Shown in pieces: positions 21,847-33,267 of a DNA stretch of 64,000 nucleotides. This stretch comes from Phyto melanocephala. Its lineage: Eukaryota > Arthropoda > Insecta > Diptera > Rhinophoridae. The stretch is taken from positions 7,990,001-8,054,000 of the forward strand of contig OW799233.1 in NCBI GenBank assembly GCA_941918925.1, written 5' to 3'. Numbering within the stretch: position 1 is the stretch's first letter; each line of letters begins with the position of its first letter. Below the pieces are notes generated by a model. That model made no database searches. It was not told the origin of the DNA and saw only the letters and a list, made by a program, of their open reading frames with translations. Made by a program: the position numbers and the translations under genes.

Positions 21847-24800
21847 CTATTTCCAAGCATGTTTAATAGATTTGCGCGTTGCTAAATGCTTAGCCACCAG
21901 CGAACCTGAAGTTAAAACAACCAAAACAATTGAAATTAATATATAATCAAAGTCTTCCTTAAGTAAATCGAACGTTTTTGATGGTGCAATACGTGTAACA
22001 AATAAATCTGAAAAGAAAACAATGAATGAAAAAAAAAATATTTAAAAAAATTCACCGACTATAGTACCTAAACCAGCTGCCACTAATAAACAAGTACTTT
22101 CCAAACCACTAGGAGCAGTATAAATATATCGTAATCTGGCAATAGTTTGATTATAGTTAATCATATTTTCTGTAGGCAAAGGTAGTTCTGGAATGTAGGG
22201 TATAGCGCCTTCATCGCGTCCATTAGAAGAAGATGAAATAGGCCGTCTGGGATCAAGCAGTGCCCAAGGCAATTCCACTATTGAACCACTAGCGGTACCA
22301 ACTAAATATGTATTGCCAATTTTTTTTTAGTAATTTTAATGTTTAAATTGTTAAAAATACTGTTTTATCCTAAACTTACTTAAGACATCCTTATTGGTAA
22401 TGCCTCTTTCAGTGATGGTTTCACGCATTGCTACTACACTAGTAGGTATAATGTACGATTGACGCTCAACAAGAGGCATAGGTGGTGCGTTAAGAGAACT
22501 CCAAATCGTACTGTTAGCCTGAGTTTTACCTTCATAAAGTTCAATAGTAGCTAAAAAATGAAACAACAACGTCTCTTTAGGCATTACATCGCGACAACAA
22601 ATACAGCAATTTAAAAGAAAAACATTTTTTATAATTTTAATAATTTTTCAATGCAGGCATATTTAAAAAAAAAAAATAAAAAATTTGCAACAGAAGTGAA
22701 CCCAAGTTTTATTTTAAAAACAAAAAATACTAAGCTGATTGGATGTGATTGACTTCCTTATTAATCTACCTTGTGCATTTTCAAAAAAAAAAAAAAAAAC
22801 GGACGAACAAATCTTTTTTTCATATTTGCTGTTCTTAAAATCCGAACGCAAAAACGTCCGACTTAAATCAATCGCTTGGATTGTAAAAACAACAGTTTTT
22901 GTTATTTTTTATGAGCTGTATTAATAATCCAAGCAATCCTTTTGATCAAGGCACATTTATTCATCAGGCAGTCTTGTTTCGTCAGCTTATTGTTTTTTTC
23001 TTTACTTCTTTTAAATTTTAGCTGTCAAAGCCCATACATAAAAACAATTTTCTCTCCTCTCTCACTTATTTCAAATGTCAAACTTCATATATAAAAAATA
23101 AAAACAAAAAAATTCTCTCCGAAATGCAATTACCCAATGAATTAATAGGTCTGTCTGCGTACTTTTCCAGTAGCAAATACTCAGTAAATTTTTTTGGGAG
23201 AGTAAGACCAATTTTACTCTGGCGGCTAAAAATATATCAAAAAGTACGCAGACAGTATCCAGTAAAATTTTGCAAGAAAACAGCTGATCGGTGTGTAAAC
23301 AATTGAAATTACAAAGCATATGTGTAAAGTTTTAGCATATGTGTACGCGAAAGTGAATTCTGGCGGTAAATTAAAAAATGCTAATTTTATCGGTTCTGCC
23401 ATCTCCAATCCACTTACATTACGGTAAAATGTTGTTTATTATAAAATTTTATAAACGCTATTGTTAAATTTAAATTTTTATTTTCGTTTCACAAAAATTT
23501 TTTCATAATAAGTAAATAAAAACAGCTGTTCAAACTAGTTGCAAAATCTTGCAAGAAGAAATTTCTCCAACAACATTTTGCAAGTTCTCAACTTCCAACT
23601 GTCAAATTATTTTCTTTTTTGCTCTCTCGCTGCAAGAGATTTTGAGTACACAGACAACATTTTGCAAGATTTTGTAACATTTTGCATAAAATGATGCAAA
23701 ATATGTGTACGCAGACAGACCTAATATGCCTTGCTTTTGATTTGACATTTTGAGTGAGATTTTTCTTTGGTACAATAACAAAATACAATTTTTTTTACAA
23801 TTTCCACTCAAAACGATCGTTTGGATTCTAAAAACAGCTTATTAACTTACTTATTTCCGTACGTCTAACTTTGTCATTGTAATGGGCATAGGCCAACCAA
23901 TTTTCTGAATGTACGACATGTAGAGGGGAACGAATTTTACGGTGCATCATTGAGAACACGATCGAACCGGAGACAACGTCCACCAAATAAACATTAAGCA
24001 AATCTAAAAAACAAACGAAAACAAAGAATTGTGTTAAAATAAAGTGAGAAAAAAACAACAAAAATTACATTTATGAATACTATCAGTGGCCTGTGTAAAA
24101 ACCGCAACCAAATTAGGGTTAATGTATTTATATAAGACTGATCGATCGGGCATAACACGACCCAGGGAATGAACTCTTTCAATGGGATTTTTTGAAGCCA
24201 CTGTAATGATTTTATGGTCACCTGCATGGCCCGCTAAGTCAACATTCCATAAATGTAAGGTAGCCAATTGCTAAATATAAATTTGTGGTGATTATAAAAA
24301 AATGCTTACAATGATTAAAAAGAAAACACTTACATTATTGAATAATTTTACATAGAACCCATTAATTTGAGAAGTAGATTTATCAGCAGTATACATATAT
24401 AAACCATTGGCCTAAAAAACAAATGCTATAATAAAAAATATATATTTTTTTTGTACTAACGCACCTTAGATTTAGCATGTTCGGGATAAACATTAAGATT
24501 ATTATTAACATCCATTATTAAAATACCCTTAACAAAATCATTTTCCGTTTCGGCCAACAATGAAAGTTGTTTAATCTTATGACTCAGTTGTAAAAAACCA
24601 CCCTCAGTCGCAGCACCAGTAATGGGATTGAAACGATATAGTACACCGTTACCAGTTTGTTTGTTTTTGGCGACGATAGTGCATAAAGCCTGTAAGGGGA
24701 AATGTTTACTGGTCCTTTGTACGAGTAAACGCATTGGTTCACCGTTGGCAAATTCTTCAACATTATCCAAATACAATTGCCAATGATGTTTTCCACTAAT

Positions 24801-27800
24801 GTTATCGATTCCAAAGACTTTACCGCTTTTAGTTAAAACTACCAACATTTTGTGTAAACCAAAGGAATCACGAACTAACCCGGCCTTTTGGGTATCCGTG
24901 GGTTTTGGTCCTAATCCGATTACATGAATGAACAGGCTTTTGAAGTGTAAAATTTGTGATGACACACGATATACGAATGCGCTGCCAATATCGGCTGTTA
25001 ATTGTAATTGTAGTTTTTTAAAGTTTATTTAAAAAAAAAAAAACGAGTCAAATATAACATCAAAAACAAAAATGTACATAAATATGTATGTACAACTTTT
25101 TATAATAATTACAAACAAAAATAAAACAATTTTAAAAAAGGAACTCATAAAGCTTTGTCAGATGTTAAGTGTTGAATTAATATTAAAATTAAACTTGAAT
25201 GAAGATAAGGATGTAATTAAAAACTTAAGTGGAATTCACCCTTCATAATAGGGTACTTTGGATAAAATGTCACAAATTGCAACCTTTAAAAAAAGTTGCA
25301 AAAGCTTTATGGTTTTAATATCAGACTGTTTAGTCACGAAAAGTAAAATTTTTATAAGCCGCAGTACCGAAAAAGGTTAATAAATACCGTCGTTTTTAAA
25401 AAACAGCAACATAATCCTTTGCTCTAAAAATACATATGTACATATGTATGTACCTATATCCATTTTTGAATAAAGGTAATATTATTTATATTAGAAATAA
25501 AAATCGTTCTGTTTTGACTTAAACTAAATGTCTATTAATTCATCGATGAGGCAAACAACAACACCGAACCATATCCATTTTTGAATAAAAGTAATTTTGT
25601 TTATATTAAAAATAAAAATTGTTCTGTTTTGACTTAAACTAAATTTCTATTAATTAAACGGTGAGACAAAAAAAAAAACAACACCGAATCACAAGCAGCA
25701 AATATTTTCAGAAGTTTTTTAACTAAATTCTTTGTTTTTTAGTTCATCATAAAAAGCAATGGTACGTCATCACACTAAGCGGTGTTGTAAAATGAATACC
25801 AAAACAGCCAATATGTCAGCAATGTAAATTAATGGTCGGTCTACTTTTATACTACAATTTAAATAACACAACAAAAATAAATATATTCAAATAAAAAATT
25901 TTGCAAAATATGTGTATGTTTATGTAAGTAATAGCATTCAAAATAGTTATAAAAAAAATAAAAAATATGCATGTCTATTTACATTTTCTGTTTTCACAAG
26001 AATTCTAAAGTGTCGTATTGTCATGTCATATTTTTAAAAAATTTAAAAAAAAATTAAAAAAATTTTTGCTTATTGAAAATTTTTTAAGACTTTTTACATT
26101 TTAAAAAATTGTGTCAATACGACACTTAGGACACCATGTTAATTCACTAATTATAAATCAAAGCTAAAATAAATAGAAAAAAATTTAAACTAAACGTTAG
26201 CCGACAAAATGTAAAAATTTACTTACTCTCCATACTTGCATCAACACCTTTGTTTTTTTTTTTTTGTAAATAGAACACATTTTCATTTGAATGCATACAT
26301 TAAAAAAAAAAATTATATATGCAGTTTTAAATAAGCCAAAGATATATTTGATTAATAAGTTAGCGAAAAATAGTACGAGTAACAACACTCTCTTTAATTA
26401 ACTCTATTAAAGAGTTTTTGCATTTTACAATACTCACCAGTCTTTCCCTTCATTTCATTTTCTAATTCACCCTCACTATCAGCCAAAGGCAAATCAATAA
26501 ACTCGGTGGCAACAACATTAGCCAATGCTTCAGATTTAGTCCAACGATATTTTGATTGCTGTACTGCCAAAATACTGTCATCTGTGGTGTCTAAAATGAA
26601 TAGACAACTCTTTCCGTCGTTATTGCGGTTATTTTTACAGTCAAATGTTCTTAAAGTAGGTTGCCCATAATGATCGGGATAGACTACTGAGTTGGATAGC
26701 GCGGGAACTAATTGACAAGTATCAGCAAAATATCCTTCAATATTCAGAATCTTTAAAAAAATATAAAAATAAATAAAAAATTTCTTTAAATATAAATCAA
26801 AGATGAAACAACTTACTTTATCCTTAACCTCAGCCGTTACAATTACGTCTTGGTTTTTAAAGCGTCCAACTAAAAAATTTTGACTATTTAAGACACTGCA
26901 GCTGTGAACATCGTCTTTAATTGATACTAGTTTTTCATCCACTATCACAATGCCATTTAAACCCTATGATAGAAAGGCAATTAATATATATACGTATGTA
27001 CATATATACACATATGTATATACATCTATATATTTTTTTTAACTTACTTCCACTGATTTAATAGGTTGTGTTGGGGCACTATCTAGACTTTTACTTTTGA
27101 CTTGTGGCTGTGGTGCAGTCAAATCTAAACTTAATAGTTGTTTACCTTCATAACAAGTAAAATAAGCACCAGATAAAGTACATTTTTCTTGTGCAATCCA
27201 GGGTACAGTAATTTTGGCTGTATTGCCAGTTGCTTGGCCAGATGTTGCAAAATACTGTGTTACTTCCAGATGACTCTGCCACACTGGTATTATATGATAA
27301 AGCAAAGAATCACGATAAAGCCATAACGAGTTTATGGATTTCTCTGTCTGCAAAGGCATTAAAGACCATTCCCATTCCAAATGGCCGGTATTCGAATTCC
27401 AACCACGCACCAAGGCAGGGGCATGACCCTGTACGGTGAACATGTCAAAACCATGACTAGAGCCGGCTCTAGCGGCAGCCGTAGAATCAGCCATTGCAGA
27501 AGAAAGTTGCAATAATTTTATGCTACCTCTAGCGCCACTTTCGAAAACTTGACGCCACAAAACTTCTCCCGTTTTAGGGCATAATGAGGCCACAACATTT
27601 TCTCTGGTACTGACTACCAGACGTGGTTGGAAACCATTTAACTCTAAAAATGCCTGATTAACACCACCTATTTGCAAAGTTCTCCTATAAAAATTATATA
27701 ATAAATAAAACTAATTACATTTAAGCCCTATATAATATCAAATACAAAAAATAATTTATTACGCTCCACGAAATTTTACGTGTCTACAAATAAACAAAAA

Positions 27801-27920
27801 ACATTGGTCTTACCAATCAAATTTTTTTATTTGATCTTCGTACAGTGAATTTACAGTACTTATTGCCACCAGCATAAAAACCGCTAAAACCTGCAGTGAG
27901 CTATTTCTTTTTGTGTGCAT
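21847..27920 (-). CDS. EMC1: ER membrane protein complex subunit 1
   Basis: Product: the largest subunit of the EMC insertase, which places tail-anchored and multipass proteins in the ER membrane. In flies it is needed for rhodopsin biogenesis. Eleven exons: 27920-27814, 27684-27048, 26963-26817, 26750-26438, 24994-24465, 24411-24334, 24270-24069, 24003-23851, 22550-22380, 22301-22068, 22007-21847. All phases fit, giving 910 residues, close to the family length. Residues 1-26 form a signal peptide (VLAVFMLVAISTVNSLYEDQ). The lumenal PQQ-like beta-propeller follows. The C-terminal DUF1620 region is strongly conserved (NVYLVDVVSG, VHSENWLAY, TIELYEG, ERGITNKDVL, ALLDPRRP, INYNQT, YTAPSGLESTCL). 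One membrane segment (YILISIVLVVLTSGSLVAKH) and a short basic tail end the protein. Introns 4 and 8 are large and carry repeats. Confidence 0.97.
23148..23721. mobile_element. TA-flanked TIR element E1 in EMC1 intron 8
   Basis: Perfect 15-bp terminal inverted repeats GGTCTGTCTGCGTAC (23148-23162 and inverse 23707-23721) are bordered by TA (23146-23147 and 23722-23723). The 574-bp body has no transposase. It contains a 35-codon ORF at 23320-23427 with ordinary codon usage (starts MCKVLAYVYAKVNSGGKL) ending at a possible splice donor CG/GTAAAA, as if a host first exon had been captured. Several TTTTGCAAGATTTTG-type repeats lie near the right end. Confidence 0.65.
25455..25685. repeat. Tandem duplication in EMC1 intron 4
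   Basis: Two copies of about 115 bp (CATATCCATTTTTGAATAAA ... CAACAACACCGAA) stand side by side at 25455-25565 and 25568-25685. They differ at several bases and one poly-A tract. No function is evident. Confidence 0.7.
26006..26129. repeat. Short TIR MITE in EMC1 intron 4
   Basis: AAGTGTCGTATTG at the left and CAATACGACACTT at the right form perfect 13-bp inverted ends about 120 bp apart around an A/T-only centre. It looks like a small non-autonomous DNA transposon. Confidence 0.6.
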
Positions 27921-28187
27921 TTTGTATATGCGTCTGTTTACTTAAATTTTAATTATGAATTAAAACTACTTTTTTCAATTATTTTTTATTTTTTTAATTA
28001 ATAATTAAAACTCATTTCCAATGTGAAAAAAAATCAGGGATGAGATAAAGAAAAAAAAAAGTAATGTGCGACTGTCAATTTAATATAGAGCTACCATATC
28101 TGCTTTTTACTCAAATATCTCGAATATATATGAATATTTAAAATTCTGGCTACACTATTTTTTTTTATTTTATATTTTATTTATTTA

Positions 28188-29040
28188 CTAGCTAAACCCG
28201 GCGCGCGTTGCTACGCCCCTTAATGAATCGAAATGCATTCTGAACTTTAATTGAATATCAAGTGCAAAAGCCTAAATATTATAATTTTTTTTATGGGCGT
28301 GGCATTGCCCACTTTTCTAATCACGAATTTGTAAAGTCATAACAGCTCAATATGCGTGAAAAGTTTCAGAAGAATCGGACCAGTGCAAAAGTTATCAAAA
28401 TTATAATTGTGTTTATGGGCGTGTCCCTGCCTACTTTTCTAATCACGAAATTGTAAAGTCAAAGCTCAATATGTGTGCAAAGTTTCAGAATAATCGGTCC
28501 AGTGCAAGTACCTCAAAATGATACCTATTTCTTATGGGCGTGGCACTGCCCACTTTTCTAATCACGAAATTATTAAGTCATGACAGCTCAATATGTGTGC
28601 AAAGTTTCAGAAAAATCGGTCTGGTGCAAGTACCTCAAAATTATAACCTTTTTTTATGGGCGTGGCTCTGCCCACTTTTCTAATCACGAAATTATATCGC
28701 TATAAAAGCTTAGTATGTGTGCAAAGTTTCAGAAAAATCGGTCCAGTGCAAATACCTCAAAATTAAAATTTTTTTAGGGGCATGGCCCCGCCCACTTTTC
28801 TTATCACAAAATTATTTAGTCATGACAGCACAATATGTGTGCCAAGTTTCAGAAAAATCGGTCAAGTGCAAGTAGCTAAAACTGATAACTAATTTTTATG
28901 GGCGTGGCCCCGCCCACTTTTTTTCACCCATAAACACTCCCTGGTATGTGTACAACAACTTGCCAAAGTTTGAGTCCGATCGGTTTTACAGTTTCGGAGT
29001 CTATAGCTAACACACACACACAGAGTTTTATATATATAGA
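28188..29040 (-). mobile_element. Non-autonomous Helitron with intact termini
   Basis: Read on the minus strand, the element starts TCTATATATATAAAACTCTG directly after an A (29041 complement) and ends GGGTTTAGCTAG directly before a T. That is the A/TC...CTAG/T arrangement expected of Helitrons. A GC-rich hairpin region (GGCGTAGCAACGCGCGCC) precedes the end. The interior is about six imperfect tandem units of 105-120 bp, each with GGGCGTGGC..GCCCACTTTTCT and AAAGTTTCAGAAAAATCGGT. There is no Rep/helicase ORF. A degraded relative lies in the riboflavin kinase intron (ending at 41124). Confidence 0.8.
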
Positions 29041-29059
29041 TTAAATTTTGTAAAAAAAA

Positions 29060-29142
29060 GCCCGAAAAGGCCAAATGTAATACGTGTATTTTGGCCTTAT
29101 AGTCTTTGTATTACTATTGAATTAATAAATAAATAAATAAAA
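29060..29142 (+). repeat. LINE 3'-end fragment
   Basis: A GCCCGAAAAGGCC hairpin, TTTTGGCCTTATAGTC, TTTGTATTACTATTGAATT and an AATAAATAAATAAATAAA tail. It matches the 3' end of the longer LINE copy at 35758-36790 (GGCCTAAGGAAAGGC, ATATTACTTTGAATTTAATA), so it is a very short 5'-truncated copy. Confidence 0.55.
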
Positions 29143-29640
29143 CATATTACTACATATTTAAAGCCTGAATAATTTTAACGCGTTGCTCAATTATGTATCT
29201 TTGCATGGTTCAAATTGAGTTAGTCTGAAATTGAGAATATAAATGCTTCATTTATTATTTTTTTATCCATTGAATATTATTATTAATATAAACAATAAGG
29301 AATTGAACAACTAATTATACCCTTAACTGACGGCAAGTTGTAATGGCCCTTAGTGTTATACAATTTGAACAAGTTTGTTAAGCAATTTTTATAATTTTGA
29401 TTTTATTTACATACATTTTTTGTAATCTTTTAACGTCGATAAATCACTAAGCTGTGCTTATATTTTGTGGGATAGATATTAAATATCTACCTAGTTGTTT
29501 CTCTAAGTGCATTACAAATTTGTAGAAACTATTTAATTTGCTTACTAATTTAACACTTTACAACACTAGTAATAAAAATAAACATCTGCCGTAGTTTGTG
29601 CTAAAATCAAATTAAGAAAAATTCTATAAATAATAATAAA

Positions 29641-31011
29641 ATGATTGAAAAGAAAACAGATAAAAATAAACAAGAACAAAAACCTCGCGATGATGGAGTT
29701 GAACTTGAAAATCAATTTATTTTAAGGTTGCCTGAAGAGCCAGCCAAAGCCTTGAAGGAAGCAATACAATCTTCCAATTCTAATCTAAAAGATCGTATGT
29801 CCATACAATTGGACAATGATTTACGATATGGGGAAGTGAGATTTGATCATTGGCTACTACATGCTAAAATAGTTGATTTGCCCACCATCATTGAATGTTT
29901 AAAAACGATCGACACAAAAAGCTTTTACAAATCGGCAGATATTTGTCAAATGGTATGTGATTTGCAAAATGGAATTTTTCTAACTACCTTTCGTTTTTAG
30001 ATGATCTGCAAAGAAGAACCATTAGATTTGGATAAAGAAGAATCTCCAAATAAAGGTAAAAAGAAGGATCCCAACAAGGTGGATAAAAAGTTTTTGTGGG
30101 CCCATGGCATTACACCTCCATGTAAAAATGTGCGAAAGAGGCGTTTTCGCAAAACACTGAAAAAGAAAAATGTAGAAGCTCCAGAAATTGAGAAAGAAGT
30201 TAAGCGTTTATTGCGTATTGATAATGATGCCGTTAAAGTTGAATATGAAATTATCAACGAAGATATAACAAAATCATCATCAGATTCCCAAATAAAAGAT
30301 CAAAATGATGGTGAGGAAGACTACAATGATGAACAGCTCAACTCGGGCAACAAAACAATTAATGATGCCTCGTCGCAAAAAGATATTAATGTTGAGTCGG
30401 ACAATGACGATGATGATGGACCCTCGGGTTTAGCCCCCATTGGCGGTGTAGGTGAACATGATATTTTCGGTGAGGAAGTTTCCTCGTCCGATGATGAAGA
30501 TGATGCCAAACACAACATATCTAATATGCGAGATTTAGATGAGACTTCACGTCTTTCAGCTGACGATTCTCGTATGTCCGTTTTTTCTATTGGCCATAAT
30601 ACGCTGGGAGGCAATAATGGCCTTAATACTTCTAAAGAAGATATGACGGACTATAGTAAAGCTCTGTTTGGCAGTCCCAAGGCGGGAGACGATGATCTTT
30701 CTAAATATTGCGGTTCTAATTCAAATTTAGATGCTCCCGGCTTCTTTGAAGAACGTAAACATACACTATCCGATGATGACTCTTCCAACGATGCAGCACC
30801 CCAAATAAGTGCCGATCAAATACACAGCAAAATATCAGATTTGCGAAGACAATTGGAAGACATAAAGACTCAACATTCACAAAAGGCAAAAGAAATATCA
30901 TCCATACAAAATAATACATTACGTCAACGTATGCAAGAAACTGTAGACAATTTAGCCAGTCAAATGGTTGAAAAGGAATTAGAACTGAAAGATTATGAAA
31001 ATATGCTGTAA
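29641..31011 (+). CDS. Taf7: TFIID subunit TAF7
   Basis: Product: TBP-associated factor 7, a TFIID component that pairs with TAF1 and restrains its acetyltransferase activity before promoter escape. Exon 1 is 29641-29952 and exon 2 is 30001-31011, separated by a 48-bp GT-AG intron, giving 440 residues. The TAFII55 N-terminal domain spans about residues 20-105 ([54 protein letters not shown]). It is followed by the conserved basic stretch [20 protein letters not shown]. The middle is acidic and Ser-rich ([16 protein letters not shown]), and a C-terminal coiled coil begins near [17 protein letters not shown]. It is divergent from EMC1. A transposable element starts five bases after the TAA stop, so the 3' end of the mRNA may lie in it. 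Confidence 0.95.
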
Positions 31012-31016
31012 TAATA

Positions 31017-31620
31017 GGTTCGTTCGAGAACTCACAAATTTGTACGATTTTGTACAAATTTTTACTGCATTTTACGAAATTGCGTTCGTTTACACAAATT
31101 TGTAGTAAATGAGAGCACAAATAGAGAGCGAAAAGTGACAGTTCTTGACTGAGTATTTGCAAATTTTTACAACAGAAATTTCTTGCTGTAAGATTTAGCA
31201 AAACCAAAAAACATATGATTCAAAAGGTAAACAAACAAAAGTAAGCAAACAAAAAGTATACAATTTGTGAAAAAAGTATTAAAAAAAAGAAAAATCCCAA
31301 CAAAAGTGCAAAATATTATTAAATTTAAGTTGTTTGTGAAATAAAGTTAGTTAACAATGTCTACAGATGAAAGAATGGAACTGCCTGAATCTGGCGCAGG
31401 TATACATACATAAATACATATTTGCACATATGTGTGTATGTACATAGTTCCCATTAAACTTTATTTATTTGCCATCAGCTGTTGCTTCAATCTTACGAAT
31501 TTTTACAAATGTCTGTTCGAGTACTTTTTTGGACAAATTCTCTTTTTGAGAGTAAAATTTTCAATTTACTAAATAATTACTCATTTACTACAAAGTGCAG
31601 TAAAAGTACTCGAACGAACC
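31017..31620. mobile_element. TA-flanked TIR element E2 immediately after Taf7
   Basis: Perfect 12-bp inverted ends GGTTCGTTCGAG (31017-31028 and inverse 31609-31620) are bordered by TA (31015-31016, 31621-31622). The body is 604 bp. It contains an exon-like segment: AACAATGTCTACAGATG at about 31353, open for 14 codons (MSTDERMELPESGA) to a GCAG/GTATAC donor at 31399-31400, preceded by an A-rich UTR-like leader. No transposase. The end motif resembles that of E1 and E3 but is not identical. Confidence 0.6.
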
Positions 31621-32192
31621 TAATATTTATTATGTTTAGTAAATAATAAAGAAATTATTATTTTATTACTTTAGAATCAAATTCGAGTTTGTTTTCTAAG
31701 TTGAAAGTCTAAAATTTGGCAATTAAGAATTAAATAATATATTATTTATTGCACTTTAGATTTAACACAGAATAACAGATTTATAAATTTTGAATTTTTT
31801 GTTCTTTTAGCTGAATGGATCATTAGCTATTTTTTTTTTTTTAATTTTAAAATGTTTAAAAAAATTTAGCGAAAAAACTAAAATTGCAACACTTTATATG
31901 GTATGACCATGGTTATCTGCCAATTTATTGCGTGGTCTATTAGGAGTTCTGCAAATATGCAGTATTTAAGGGTTAAACTACTATTTTTACTTTTTTTTTT
32001 GTATATTTTCCTTAAAACATCAAGAATTTAAAAATGTAAAAATTAGAATGCAAATATTTTATTAAATAAATTGTTGGTGTTAGTATTACAGTTTTTAAAA
32101 AAATATAAAATACATACATATGTACATATTATTCTATATTTTCTAATATCTAAGTAACGAGAAAAAATGTATATACATATGTACATGATGTT

Positions 32193-32315
32193 GGTTCGTT
32201 ATTCAAAAGTACTATTTTTTTAATGAACTTTACTGGATTACATTCGTTTACATATATGAAACGTAAATAATCCCGTAAAGTAAGAAATAGTTAAAACTTA
32301 GTAAACGAACGAACC
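32193..32315. mobile_element. Short TIR element E3
   Basis: GGTTCGTT at 32193 and AACGAACGAACC ending at 32315 form inverted ends of a 123-bp element with further imperfect pairing inside (CAAAAGTACT / AAACTTAGTAAACG). It appears to be a shrunken relative of E2. The flanks are TT and CA rather than a clean TA pair. Confidence 0.5.
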
Positions 32316-32908
32316 CATTGCTCGTTTTGAATTATAAAAAAGTTAATGAAAAAAGAAATGATTTATTTGGTGCAAATAGATTTTCTTTTCTGTAGAAAGA
32401 AACATTAGGTTTAGTTGTTTTAAATAGTTTGATATGTTTGTAGAATGAGAATATTGTTTACATATACATACTTTAATTAAATATTTCTTAATTCGCACAA
32501 TTTAATAATTTTTAACTAAAGTGTAAATATAGAAGTAAATCAAGCTTAAAACTTTAGCAATATTTTATAACTCGCTATAAAAGTTTTAATATAAAATCAG
32601 TATAAGCAAATCTTTTCTTTTTTTTTTTGTGATTGAGGTATATTTTATGTGTTGTTATTAATTAACGTATAATTAATTATACCATTTATTATAAAGATAG
32701 TAAAATGATTTAAAAAATTAGAAATAGTTAAGCACTATTATTTTTTTTATCTTTTACAGTTGTTTTATAAAATTACTTTTTATATATTTAAAAAAATTAT
32801 TATTGATACAAAAATGAGTCGTTATTAAAAAAGTAGTATTTTTTAGTATTATTTCTAAAAAGTATATTCTTATTGCTCTTATTTGACCTTTATTTTATAA
32901 AATTTTTA

Positions 32909-33106
32909 ATTGATTTTTCAAGCTCGAGGTCTTTATAAATATTTGTTGATTTATTTATTATTCAATATTTCGCTACTCCTTTGTGTAGCATCTTCAGGAA
33001 AGAAATTGTGTGTTTTTACAAAAAAAAAAATTTTTTTGTAGCGAAATATTGAATAATAAATAAATCAACAAATATTTATAAAGACCTCGAGCTTAAAAAA
33101 TCAATT
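32909..33106. repeat. Long hairpin of foldback family
   Basis: Arms 32909-32976 and 33038-33106 are almost perfectly complementary over about 68 bases (TCGAGGTCTTTATAAATATT, TATTGAATAATAAATAAATC) around a 60-bp loop. The loop carries GTGTAGCATCTTCAGGAAAG, the end sequence of the element at 3305-4755. It lies between the converging Taf7 and Prat genes and might act as a strong RNA hairpin if read through. Confidence 0.75.
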
Positions 33107-33267
33107 AATAATTTTAAAAAGTATATGTTTCTTAATTTAGGTATTAGAACTTAAAAAATACTACCTTGAATATACATAACTCTTTTCGGTCCTTTTTTAA
33201 TACAAATTTATTTGAAAATTCTCTCTGATGCAATTCTTTTTGATAAGGACTTTTAAAATAATTTCTT

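Noticed and set aside
26764..26816. Continuous frame through EMC1 exons 3 and 4
   Set aside because: The middle Phe/Ile/Tyr-rich stretch is a short intron with clear GTAAGT and TTAAAG signals that interrupts the conserved EMC1 sequence.
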